In this document: one piece after another, positions 12,601 to 23,194 of the stretch
How the letters are laid out: every line of letters starts with the position of its first letter
Position numbering within the stretch: the stretch's first letter is position 1
Source: Mansonella perstans
Taxonomy: Eukaryota > Nematoda > Chromadorea > Rhabditida > Onchocercidae
Direction: 5' to 3'
NCBI GenBank assembly: GCA_037074765.1
Contig: JBAMDO010000053.1
Coordinates: 248,001 to 312,000 of the forward strand
Length of the DNA stretch: 64,000 nt
Position numbers and translations under genes: made by a program
Notes under the pieces: model-generated
Told to the model about the DNA's origin: nothing
Database searches by the model: none
Seen by the model: the letters and a program-made list of their open reading frames with translations, nothing else

Positions 12601-15600
12601 TCAAGTGAATTTGTCAGTCATTAATTCTTTCCTTGTGATTTTTGGACCGCGTCGTTGCATAAGATCACGAAGTTTTCGAGCTGAGGTTCGCGGTGTACAA
12701 TTCCGTAAATCTTCAGCCACTTTCATTAAATCGCTATCATCTTGCGGTAATATTGATTCATCCATACATTTGCGAATTTTTCCTCCAATGACAATAATTA
12801 ACATTAAATATCAAAATTTATTACTTAAGAATCTTTGTCTAACCAAAAATGGATGTCAAAATCTCTTTTTCATGTCGTGTTCGACCTTTACAAAGAAAAC
12901 ATGAATTAGAAGTAGTAATTTCAAAATAGTGACTAAATAAGGAAATTACTTGTCAAATATGGATGTTTCTGCAACTCCTCAACAGTAGAGCGTTGGTCGG
13001 GATCTCTTGTCAAGCATCGCTAGAAAAAAAAAACAGTAGCAAAATTGAAATTATATTGAATTATAAAGTGAACAAACATATGAACTCCTCAGCAAGAATT
13101 ATAAAAAACACTTACTTTCATAACATCCATTAAATCAGCATCGTCAATTTTCTCAAAAACTATTGGTTTATTTAAAATAGCATGCATTTTTTGGATTGGG
13201 TTTGTCCACATTTGATATGGCGTGTGTCCATAAACCATATTATACAATATGCATCCCAAAGCCCATACATCACATTTCTTACGAACCTAAAACATCATGA
13301 GATTTTGAAATAAGTATTTAAATCATGAATGTCTCAATAAACAAAGAATGCTCTTTCGTTAATTCTGAACAACGCTCTCCCCTCTGCCTCATCAACCTCT
13401 TAACTATTTCATTACAGCTGTTCCAATCTTTACAAATTCCCAAAAATAAATGCCGACCTGCCTCAATAAAATGAAATAAATCCTCCATTTTTTCCAACCA
13501 CCGATTAAATAATTTACCTTGTAAATTTCTTTCCCATCATGCGGTGGACCAGTTGAACCTGCAATAGCTTCTGGCGGCATATAAGATAATGTTCCCATCT
13601 GCAAATCTTTCATAACTGACGTCTTATTTGTTGGAATGGCAGAAGCAATTCCAAAATCGATCAGTTTCAAATTTCCACCAACAAGAAGAAAGTTAGCCGG
13701 TTTCAAATCAGAATGGACAATACCTAAAAATTGCAGCGAAAAATTACTCAATTTTGACGAAAAAAACAACTCTAGAACTTGTAAACTCTTGCTCACCTTT
13801 TTCATGAATAGTACGCACACATCTTAACATTTCGCTCCAATAAAACCTGATAAATATATCGTCAATTTGATTCCTCCGAGTTTTTAGAAAAGTCGCCAAA
13901 TCCGTATCACCTTTTTCCATCACTACATACAAGAAATCACCATGAAGCTCGCTAAAAAGGTTAAGTTTAGTGGCATTTAATAAGAGTTTCAAACCATAGG
14001 TGTGATTTGTTCCTACTTATTTATTAATTCTGATCTTTTTCATCTGATGCTTTTTAGTAGCATTATTAAAATTACATACTAATCAAACATCTCCACAACA
14101 CATCCTGTGTCCTTCAAACTAAGCAGAAGTTTGATTTCGTTTAAATAGGCACTGCGGCAAGAACAATCAGCTTCCGATAAATCAACACATTTCACAGCAT
14201 GCAATTTCTTTTGCTTCTCGTCCAGCACTTGATAAACCTTGAATAAATGGAGAAAAGCTTTTAATTAAAACAAATAAATCGAAACAATGCTTTCCAAGCA
14301 TAATTACCATCTCTGCAAGAAATCAAATGCAATTTTTCCAAATGAGTTTAGATCAAATACACTTATATAAAGACAAAATATTTGAACACATAGCATGAAA
14401 AATCTAACTTTACTGGAGCCTCCTTTACCCAATAAATCGATCACAACATATGGATAACTGTTTACATAAATATAACGATTAGTACGACAAATGGAAGTAG
14501 ATTCTGAACGACGTAATGCCGATGTTCTCCCACTGACTCCATTCGGACCCGTTGATTGCTCCTTGAATGAGATTTTCCACTAACTTTTCTCGAGTTTTTC
14601 GTGGAACTCTTTTAACACCATTTAATTCATTATCAAAAATATTTAGAAGCTCTTAATATACAAATATATTCCTTACAACATGAGCACTAGCTGTTCGTTT
14701 TTTCCTATCCTTCTCAGCTGATCTACTGATTGACCTGTTACTCCTCGTATCAAAGTTGGTAGATTGTAGATTCGAATCTACAGTTGGTAGATTCGCTTTC
14801 TCCATTTGATTCGGAGCTAAAAATATTTCTGCTAGTGAAATTGTGCGACAATTAATCTACTTCTTCTGTTTAAAATTAATGCCCGAAACGCCATATCTTC
14901 TGAGTAATACTCCAACATAAATAAGAAATATGAATAAACTTTACTTCGAATGGAGCGAAAATTCACTAACCAAACAAATATTCATCAAAAACACTTTACA
15001 TTGCACAAATGAAGCTTTGCATAAAAACTGATCTAAAAAGAACAAACATTTTGATGTTGCAATAACATGTTCTGTAGAAGTGCCAGAAGTTCCGATTTTC
15101 GCATTATTGACAATAGAACTGGAGGGTAATGCACTGATATTCATATCTTGTGATGAATCTTGTATTGCAAGTTCTGGAACAGGTGGTGTCTTGATCATAT
15201 TGATATTTTTTAATAGCTTGGTCGGAGCCGTACGAGTCATGCGCGTATTTGTCGGTGCTGTAAGTACACTATTTTCTTTGTCGCCATCACCTATAATACA
15301 GTGCTTCAATTCTATACATCTAATTAATAAGCAATGTAATTAGATTATTTTTAATCCTCAAAAGAAGTCAGAGTAATATTATATCATATAATTTGTTCGT
15401 TATCGAAAAAAAAAATTTTCATTGTATCAATCTCCAATGAGATAACCTGCAGAAATTTTTTCCAAACAAACTCTCATAACAAGTATTTTCCTAATTTTGC
15501 TTATCCATCAATAAAATATATATGAAAATATGCTATAATATGTTAATTGATATATTAGAAATCAGGAAATGAAATAAAAAAATATATACTTTGTGCACTT

Positions 15601-15698
15601 TGATCCCCTTGTTCTTTTTTATTTTGAGAGACTTGTAGTTCTTTAGCAGTACGCTCCGCCAATTTACGAAGACGTTCTCGTAAATCTGAAGTTGACAT
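12601..15698 (-). CDS. TTK: TTK/MPS1 spindle-checkpoint protein kinase
   Basis: MPS1 is a dual-specificity kinase that starts the spindle assembly checkpoint at kinetochores by phosphorylating KNL1 repeats. Ten exons join in phase: 15698-15590, 15290-15048, 14816-14677, 14561-14409, 14237-14080, 13951-13797, 13723-13518, 13286-13116, 13019-12950, 12782-12601, giving about 528 residues (human 857). The kinase domain starts near residue 200. It has the glycine loop [10 protein letters not shown], lysine in LHAVKCVDL (K231), helix-C glutamate in YLNEIKLL (E249), the MPS1-type catalytic loop [14 protein letters not shown] (D325), DFG at 342-344, YMPPEA, and [20 protein letters not shown]. The N-terminal 200 residues are Ser/Thr-rich with a KEN motif at 41-43; I see no TPR domain. 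The ATG directly follows a T-run and AG, so SL trans-splicing is likely. Least certain are the end of exon 2 (15048 or about 15010) and the unusual GGAG acceptor of exon 10. Confidence 0.92.
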
Positions 15699-18323
15699 CT
15701 AAAAAAAAAAGCACAATAAAGTAAAGTGACAGTGTAAAATTACGATTATGAGTTGAAACAGGAAAACACATACGGATAAAAAATAAGTCATAGAAAATAT
15801 GATAAGTTATACTCATTCATTAACTAAAAAAACACTTATCTGCTCTTTCGCTTTACTTCACAATCATTATCTCTATTAAGCTTCACAGAAGGTCCCTTCT
15901 ATATTAAGCAAACTAATGATGAATTGATTTATTTTGAAATGGAATTCAACGTGCTATTGTCTTTCTCATGATTTATTTAAAATTCTTACTTGAATTCAAA
16001 CAAGAGTACGTTATCGACACATCTAACACGTCTAACGTCTAATGTCTAACGTTATCGACCCGTCTAACACATATCTAACGTCTAATATAACACTACCGAT
16101 AAGTCTCTTCTATGATTTTACTTTCCGTGTATGTTTTTTATTTCGAACATAAATGAAGAATGTGTTATTTGACCAATATAGCAATGATCATAGTGATAAC
16201 GCAATACAATATCATCACGCAAAACATAACGTAACTAAAGTATTCACTATGACAATCTTAATCTGAATGGACACGCGGGAAACGCAAGTCCGTCACCTTC
16301 GCCTTTTAAAAATATGCGCCAACTGGTTCAAGCTTGAGTTGCGAAAAAACAGCCAAAACAGGACAATGGTCTGTAATAATCGTGTGGTTGGTGCAAAAAT
16401 TCGGAAGGAGTGAAGTGCGATGATTCTCTGATAGAATCCCAAAAGTCCTCCTTAAAAGTTCGAAGAAGAGATTCGATCGGAGCAGATTTGTACGTGCAAA
16501 CTTGTATGCATAGAACTATTAATAGGTGATTACACGTGCAAACTTGTATGCACAGAACTATTGATAGATGATTACACGTGCAAACTTGTATGCACAGATA
16601 AGTGATTACACGCGCAAACTTGTATGCACAGAACTATTGATAGGTGATTACACGTGCAAACTTGTATGCACAGAACTATTGATAGGTGATTACACGTGCA
16701 AACTTGTATGCACAGAACTATTGATAGGTGATTGCACGTGCAAACTTGTATGTACAGAACTATTGATAAATGAATGACTGTTATATCTATCCTCGCTGTT
16801 CTAGTCCAAGTTTGGGTGAAAGCAGTAATGAATTGGACAGGAGAATCAAAAATGTTCGTAGCTATTTCAGGATGCAAACAGTATGTTTTATAGGATATAA
16901 ACTAAAGAGTAAAACTGTATCAATTCAGCAAAGAGCAGTATCTATAATTCCGGAGAAATAATCACTACTGCAGAGAACCATGTTGACATCGGTCAAATCC
17001 TGACAATTCATTGGGTATTGTAATTAAACTACTGTTTAATTTTGAATTGAATATTTGTGGTGAATCAAATGATAACGTAATGAATGGGCCTAAATATTTG
17101 TTGTGAATCAAATGATAACATTGGTAGTGAATGGGTCAATGTTTTATACGTAAATTTGCATAGTATTGTCAGGATTTTCTAATAAATTTGGCCGATATCA
17201 ATATATACGTAAATTGCATTACTGTTACGTTTGATCTTCCACCACTATAATTGAACTTTTAGAGTGATTGACCTACCCATTCAGTGTTAAAGTAATTAAA
17301 AAGTCAAGGAACTCCTACAGATAACAAAAGTTGAATCGTTTTTCTAGGATTCAACAGTATTTCTGAATTCTTGAAAGCATTGCTGAATTCTTGAAAAAAC
17401 GAATTCTCGAACTAGTACTGCAATTTCTATTTTCTTTTGCAATAAATTGAATACAATTTGGACTGCATAATATTTCTATCTCAAATAGCTGCTAAAAATC
17501 ATATTAAATTAGAACAATATCTATCACCTACCAACAGTAATGTAGTGGCATTGTCACAGTGATTTCCTCAAAAATATCACTTTAACTTTATTTTCAATTG
17601 TAATTATGCAAATTATCAAATTATCTTATGTGTTTGTATGAAGTAAGACTAGAGAAAGTATGCAAAGATAGTAAAGAAAAGGCAATAACGATTTGAAAGC
17701 CAATTTTAGTTAAATGTTCATAGAACTTTTTATTTCTTCCGGATATTTATGAGATCAAAAATAATTTGGATGTAAGGATGATGACCTTTTATATTGTCGT
17801 GAATTTTACACGCAATTTTTAATCACAAAGAAAAGCTTGTTAAAAAGGTGAATATTTGTAGAATAGGCAAGATGACCCTGAAATGTTTTTTCCATCATTT
17901 TTCAATAGTACATCCTTTGACCTTGATAAGTTCACTTTTTTTTCTTTGATATTAAGTAATTGATTAACTAACACTGATGATTTTTTGGAAGGTATAAATC
18001 CTCCGTTTTCTATGCTATCCATGAAAAGAACTTTCAATAGAAATCAATAAATTCTATTATCTCCATTTGTTATATAGAATGTTAATAAAAAACTAAAAAA
18101 TATAAAGTAGATTGTAGAGAAAACCATCTAAAAAAAGAGAAGAAATAATTTTTTTTTTTTGCCTTACTAATGACAAATACTTAGCAATGACAATTTTTTT
18201 AAAACACTTAGCGATTTTACCGAAGTGCCTATAAAAGACATTCCATTTACTGAATGTGACGTTCTTTCTACATTGTGTGGACTGGTGAAAGCTACGATAA
18301 CAAGTGTCGACTTTGTCAAAGTC
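15699..18323. other. divergent intergenic region upstream of TTK
   Basis: About 2.6 kb between TTK on the minus strand and the secreted-protein gene on the plus strand. It should contain both promoters. It holds a short diverged duplication around 16010-16090 (GTTATCGACNCNTCTAACAC repeated with TCTAACGTCTAAT) and the 42-bp minisatellite listed next. I see no other gene. Confidence 0.5.
16493..16777. repeat. 42-bp minisatellite, seven copies
   Basis: Seven head-to-tail copies of a 42-bp unit beginning CGTGCAAACTTGTATGCACA and ending GATAGGTGATTACA. Copies start near 16493, 16535, 16577, 16611, 16653, 16695 and 16737. The third copy has lost 8 bp. Divergence between copies is low, so the array looks young. 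The unit is a multiple of three without stops, so it reads open on both strands; the 8-bp loss would break any long reading frame, so I do not call it a gene. Confidence 0.95.
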
Positions 18324-19064
18324 ATGCGTATCGTATATATCTGCTTGGCTCTGTCTTCATTTGTCATACTACCAACCGAAAGTTGCTTCTGTTGCGCGTA
18401 AGTATGATTTCCAGAATCCAAATCTCAAGCTATATTTTTGCATTGAATCCTGAAGCTCTTAAATCTCTTTTGAATTCTCACTTTCAATGACTGCATGACT
18501 GAATGATTCCAAATCTTAATGACATTATTTAAAATTTTGGCTTTTCAAGTTTGCAGCTTAGCTGAAAGACGAAAAATTCATTGAATTGTGTAATGGATAG
18601 ATGCCATTTTTTTTTCTTAAAAATTAGACATTTCATCAAATTTTATTTATTTGCTAAATTGAAAGACTGTTGAAAGACTACCAGGCTGTTCATTGTTCTC
18701 AAGAAATGAATGCCATGTATTCCGATGCTACTAAAATAAAAGCTTGGTAGATAGCCTCATTTTTCGTTTTATCTTATTATTATTAAGCGAAATTTGATTT
18801 TAATAAATTTTAAAGCCATCAATGCAACATTCATAACTAAGCTATTTTAGACCAGTTTTAATCTTGATGTGTTATTGCCCATGCTGTATACCTCCACCAC
18901 CTCCTCCAGCACCTCCAGCACCTCCACCAGCTCCAGTAGTGTATTATGTAGCACCACAGCCACAGCCACCGCCACCGCCACCGCCACCGCCACTGCCGCC
19001 ACAGGGATACGCACAGCCGCAATTCGGTCCATACACCTATTATTATTATCGTTGGTTCGCATAA
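18324..19064 (+). CDS. secreted Cys/Pro/Tyr-rich small protein
   Basis: Two exons, 18324-18397 and 18851-19064, join in phase 2 through a GTAAGT donor and a TATTTTAG acceptor and encode 95 residues. The first exon is a signal peptide (MRIVYICLALSSFVILPTES) followed by CFCC. The second reads MCYCPCC, then long proline runs with Ala and Gln, and ends in an aromatic tail, FGPYTYYYYRWFA. The proline stretch is a CCACCG-type microsatellite, so its length probably varies between individuals. I do not recognise a named family; the make-up suggests a cuticle or other extracellular matrix protein. The minus-strand gene at 23.2-25.4 kb has the same plan at its first splice junction: signal peptide, Cys-Cys, then an Ala codon split by the intron, then Cys/Pro-rich sequence. 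Confidence 0.7.
18893..19000 (+). repeat. proline-codon microsatellite (CCA/CCG/CCT)
   Basis: Imperfect CCACCT, CCAGCA and CCACCG trinucleotide repeats that encode the polyproline runs of the secreted protein. Pure CCACCG units at about 18965-18990 are the likeliest to change length. Confidence 0.8.
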
Positions 19065-20604
19065 TTGAGTGTTTTTAAGCAGTAACGATTGTGATATTGA
19101 AAGTTATCGAATTAACCTAATATTTTCGCAACTGGTCAATATCTGCATGATTTACAGGGCCTAAAAGAATGTCTGAATGGTTTACAGGGCCTACAAAAAA
19201 TGTTTGAATGATTTTTCGTTAGTTTGTTCAAAGGAGGAAACTGGTAAATCTCGATGAAATTCTTGACATTCGTAATTTTGCACTGCTAAATCAGATAAAT
19301 ATCCTTGGTTTATATTGTAATGCCGTAGAATGAAAGAACGAATCATTGCTTTCTTGCTGTTTAAAATTCATTGCAGAATTTATGACCAGTGATTGGTTAG
19401 ATATTGGAATTGAAAATGGATAAAGTTAATTATTGTAATTATCCTCAACGAGGACAATCTTTAAACTGGTACAATAAAATTTTTGTACATGCATTCTGCA
19501 TTACAGTACATAAACGTTGCATAATGTAATTTGAATATATTGCATTGAAGAATTGGCTTAAAAATGCAACAACTAATAAGATTGAAACGAAAACATAAGA
19601 TTTAAGGAAGTTTTGGCCAAAAAATCTTTCAAGAAGTTTTTTGTTGAACGTTTATTAAATTTACTCCAAAAATGAATTCAAGTTATTCTTCAATTGAAAT
19701 CGTGTGCACAGTGTGCTAATAAAATTTAACAGTTTAAAATTAAAAAATAAGATTTAAGAGATAAGCTTTACATTAACATTTTCATTCCATTTTTGATTAC
19801 TCGTAGACAGACCATTTTGCTTGATGTTCAAGGGAATGTGGCACATCAAGGAAATTGAGATAGTTTTCATCTTATTAATTCAAACGTAATCTTTTACATC
19901 ATCTAAAGAAGGCGACAATGATAATTAAGATGACAATAACCAAGGTCACACTAATGAATGACAATGTCCAAGGTCACTCTTATAATTGCACAGAATGCTC
20001 TTATCATTGATACATATGAAACTGCTGCAGTTTCACTTGGAAACCGGATGAAAATACTATGAAAATACTACTTACTTGATAATACATGGAGAATTTGGGC
20101 GTATCAATGATGTTCTTTTTAAAACTGACAATTGATTTTTAAAAAAATTTGCCAATTTTAATTTAAAAAATTTCAGTAAGTTTTCTTCTAGTATCTTTAA
20201 CATCGGCTGATTAAATTTTAATTATAGAAATATTTATGAGGATAATCACTCAGGGCAACTGTTAATGTCCATTGAGATAGCAAATGAGATGCGATAAATA
20301 GGGAATTAATTCTATTTTTTATTTTCATTTGTCGCTGTTTTTGTGAAGTATAATTCTTTTCAAATATCCTAAATTCATTTCTATCATGCTGATGAATTAA
20401 AAGGCGAAGAAGTGATGGAAATCAAAAGAGACTTTGAAATTAAATTATTCAGTTGAAAGTTTCGAGAAACATATCAGTGAATTGGAAATTTTCAAAAGAC
20501 AAAGGAATGTTTCTTTGTAATTTCAAAGTTCAAGGACATTTTCTTTCATCACTCCGCTTTTTTTTTTCATTCTCTTCTCTCTTGTCCATTTTAATCGCTG
20601 TTAA

Positions 20605-20933
20605 AAGAGAGATGAGCATTTGAGAAAAAAGAATGATGACACAGATACTTCTTCTTCATCGGCATTTTGGATGATAGACAAGATTATATCACAATTAGAA
20701 CAGTCCAAAATTAATTGCCACATTTAGTAACAAAATTTCAATTGCAAAATTCTGGAAGTAATAATCAATCCAACAAAAGTTTGCTGGACACAAATTATTA
20801 TCAAAATTCATCAGGTTTAAACTGCTACGCAAATAGCGCTGTACAAATCATACTGGATGAGACATCAAGAATAATCGTACCGCACCAAAGTAATTCCATT
20901 GATGATAATGAAATGGACGGAAATAGTTTCTAA
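20605..20933 (+). CDS. coding-like segments of an unrecognised gene
   Basis: Two stretches in different frames look coded rather than random. The first, about 20608-20729, follows a possible acceptor (TTAAAAG) and reads RKKNDDTDTSSSSAFWMIDK and on to a TAG. The second, about 20730-20933, reads polar Asn/Ser/Gln-rich sequence such as SLLDTNYYQNSSGLNCYANS, then DDNEMDGNSF and TAA. I could not join them with a legal intron or find upstream exons. They may be the last exon of a gene, two alternative ends, or a broken copy. No domain is recognised. Confidence 0.25.
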
Positions 20934-23194
20934 TCGAGAGAATTGCTTTATTCCTGGCGTAAGTTCTGCAAGATTACTTTTCTTCTTTTCACGGTTTTCT
21001 TTTAGTCCTTTTTCTTTTTTCTTTTTTTTCCTTTTTTCTTTTTTCTTCTTTATTTTCTTTTTTTCTTCTATTTCCTTTTTTTCTTTCCTCTTTAAAAGAA
21101 AACGTGAAAAATTCATAACTTTCTTGATTTGACAAGATTTAATATATCGATGAAGATATATCCTTAATTTATCAATGATTAGCCTATAATGTTGTGAATT
21201 TACAGTTCCATTCTATTTTGTTGAAATTCAATGTCAATGATTTTAAAAATGAACAATTTCACATGATTACATTCCGCCCCCCTACATCATTTTTGTAGTT
21301 CTTACCTCTACGATTATTCCAATTTTAAGAAGATTGAATTTAAAAGTGAACATGAAGAATGAAAAAGCATAAACAGTGTATTAAAGTTTCAAAGAAGTTT
21401 TTCCTACGCAAATGACGTAGAAGTAGGCCAAAAAGTGCTGATAACACTGGTTAGTTGGACATTTCTCGTTCATTCTTGCCATTTGCTATTGATCGCTATA
21501 AAAAAGAAGTTCTCAATAATGGAAGTTGGCAAAGAATGGATTACCTTATTCCACAAATTACAAAATAATTTCAAACGGAAGATTGAAAAAGTGATGAAGT
21601 TAAGTTTTCAAGTCTAATGTTCATTAGGTATCACTGATGCTGTTCAGTTTTTTCTCATTTAAAAGCAAAAGAATATTTCGAGAATCTCGCCATTTTCAAA
21701 AATCTTCAGGATTGAGTAAATTAATTGGTCAGAACAATACGAATCGACTGTTTTTAGACTCGATCGCTTTCATTCATTTGACGAAAGTAAACAAGAAAAT
21801 TCAATCGTAGTTTAAAATCCCTCAGTGTATTTATCAAAATTTTTATGATAAATAAAATGGATTTCGTTGGAATAAAATTGAAACTACATTAATGACAATG
21901 ATTTCCTTTCAGTTATTGATTTTTCTTTAGCTTATTAAAAAAAAAGCAGTTTCCATTTGCTAAGATTTTCCAAAGACCAGATAAAAGAAATCGACAAAAT
22001 TTCCGCTATTGAATTTTTTTTTTTAATTTATAAGAGATGGCTAGCTGTTAAATCAGTTACCATCCGCTTGTTCCACAATTGCTAAAATTGTTTGGCGAAC
22101 ATTTATAAAATTTTTTTTTAGTTCATTTATTTTTTTCTTAAATATAGCTTTGAACACAAATGATGGAACTGATAAGGATATTTAAAGAAATAACTGATAA
22201 CAAGACTTCATTCTGAATGAGTTTAGTAACCAAGAGCGAATGATTGATTGTGTATCGCAGATTTTCTATGACGCTGACCTAAGGTATCATCATCATTTAG
22301 TTGTGCAACATCTTTTGCAAGTACGGTAATTTCATAGAGAAAAAAAAAATTTTTGCTCCCCACCCCTTCAAGGTTTTACATTCGCCTAATTTGCTCACTT
22401 CGACTGTTGCTGAAAAGCTACTATCATTTGTAAAATGAAAGTAACAGAAATTTCAGCAGTTCAGTGAAGAAAATGATTGGTAATAGTTTTTTCCTCTGCA
22501 ACGAAAACTCTTGATAAACAATATTTTGCAATTTTCTTTTTTCATTTCATGCTTTCCCCATGTTAACAACACTGCTCTCATTAATTTGATGCATAATTAA
22601 GATTAAAATTATTCGAAAATATGATTTTAATGCTTGACGTTCACTGAGAGTATCGGAAGATTCGTTAAAGTATTTCTTTAATGTTAACATAAAATACAAT
22701 ATGTCATCACTACAGGTATAACAGTGAATTAAATTAAAAGAATATAATTAGTCATGGATATAATTAAAGAATATACCTAATTAAAAGGATATAATTGATT
22801 AATATAATTAATTAAAAGAATGTAATTAATCATGCGAAAGGAACAAATGTGAGCAGCACAAAGATAGATGAGGTATTCCAATAAAACAAATTACATAAAA
22901 CAATGTAACGATATTACCTAAAATAACAGCTAACAAAAAATTCATATACCTAAAATAACAGCCAACAAAAAATTCACATCTAAATTAATTAGTGAAGCAA
23001 AGTGTCGCAAGTAACTTCAAAATTTTGATAGGGATCAATTTTATAAACTAGAAACTTCTAAATTTTTAATGAGCAAGTTACATTACATTAAAACAGTTGG
23101 CCTATTTACAAAATTGTGCGGAAAAATTAATTTTTTTAATTTAATAATATTTCAAATATCTTGAGATTCTGAAGTGTGGGTCGAGTTCTGGTAC
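20934..23194. other. gap with no supported gene
   Basis: AT-rich sequence apart from the polypyrimidine tract. A minus-strand frame ending near 22225 (peptide containing VLAKDVAQLNDDDTLGQ) is open for about 50 codons but has no credible acceptor, so I leave it out. I see nothing else. Confidence 0.45.
20984..21095. repeat. polypyrimidine (TTTTC/T) tract
   Basis: About 110 bases almost wholly C and T on the plus strand. On the minus strand it reads as a Lys/Glu run, which is a low-complexity by-product. Confidence 0.85.

Noticed and set aside
13404..13517. Read-through extension of the TTK exon beyond 13518
   Set aside because: A GTAAAT donor at 13517 joins in phase to the next exon, which carries [13 protein letters not shown]; the extension has no kinase similarity.
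16572..16877. Repeat proteins on both strands of the 42-bp array
   Set aside because: They arise because the unit is a stop-free multiple of three. One copy has an 8-bp deletion that breaks a long frame, and there are no flanking exons.
20865..21116. Lys/Glu-rich protein on the minus strand
   Set aside because: Translation of a polypyrimidine tract only.
22200..22380. Minus-strand terminal exon containing VLAKDVAQLNDDDTLGQ
   Set aside because: Coding-like, but no polypyrimidine-AG acceptor, no upstream partner in phase, and it runs through a homopolymer.
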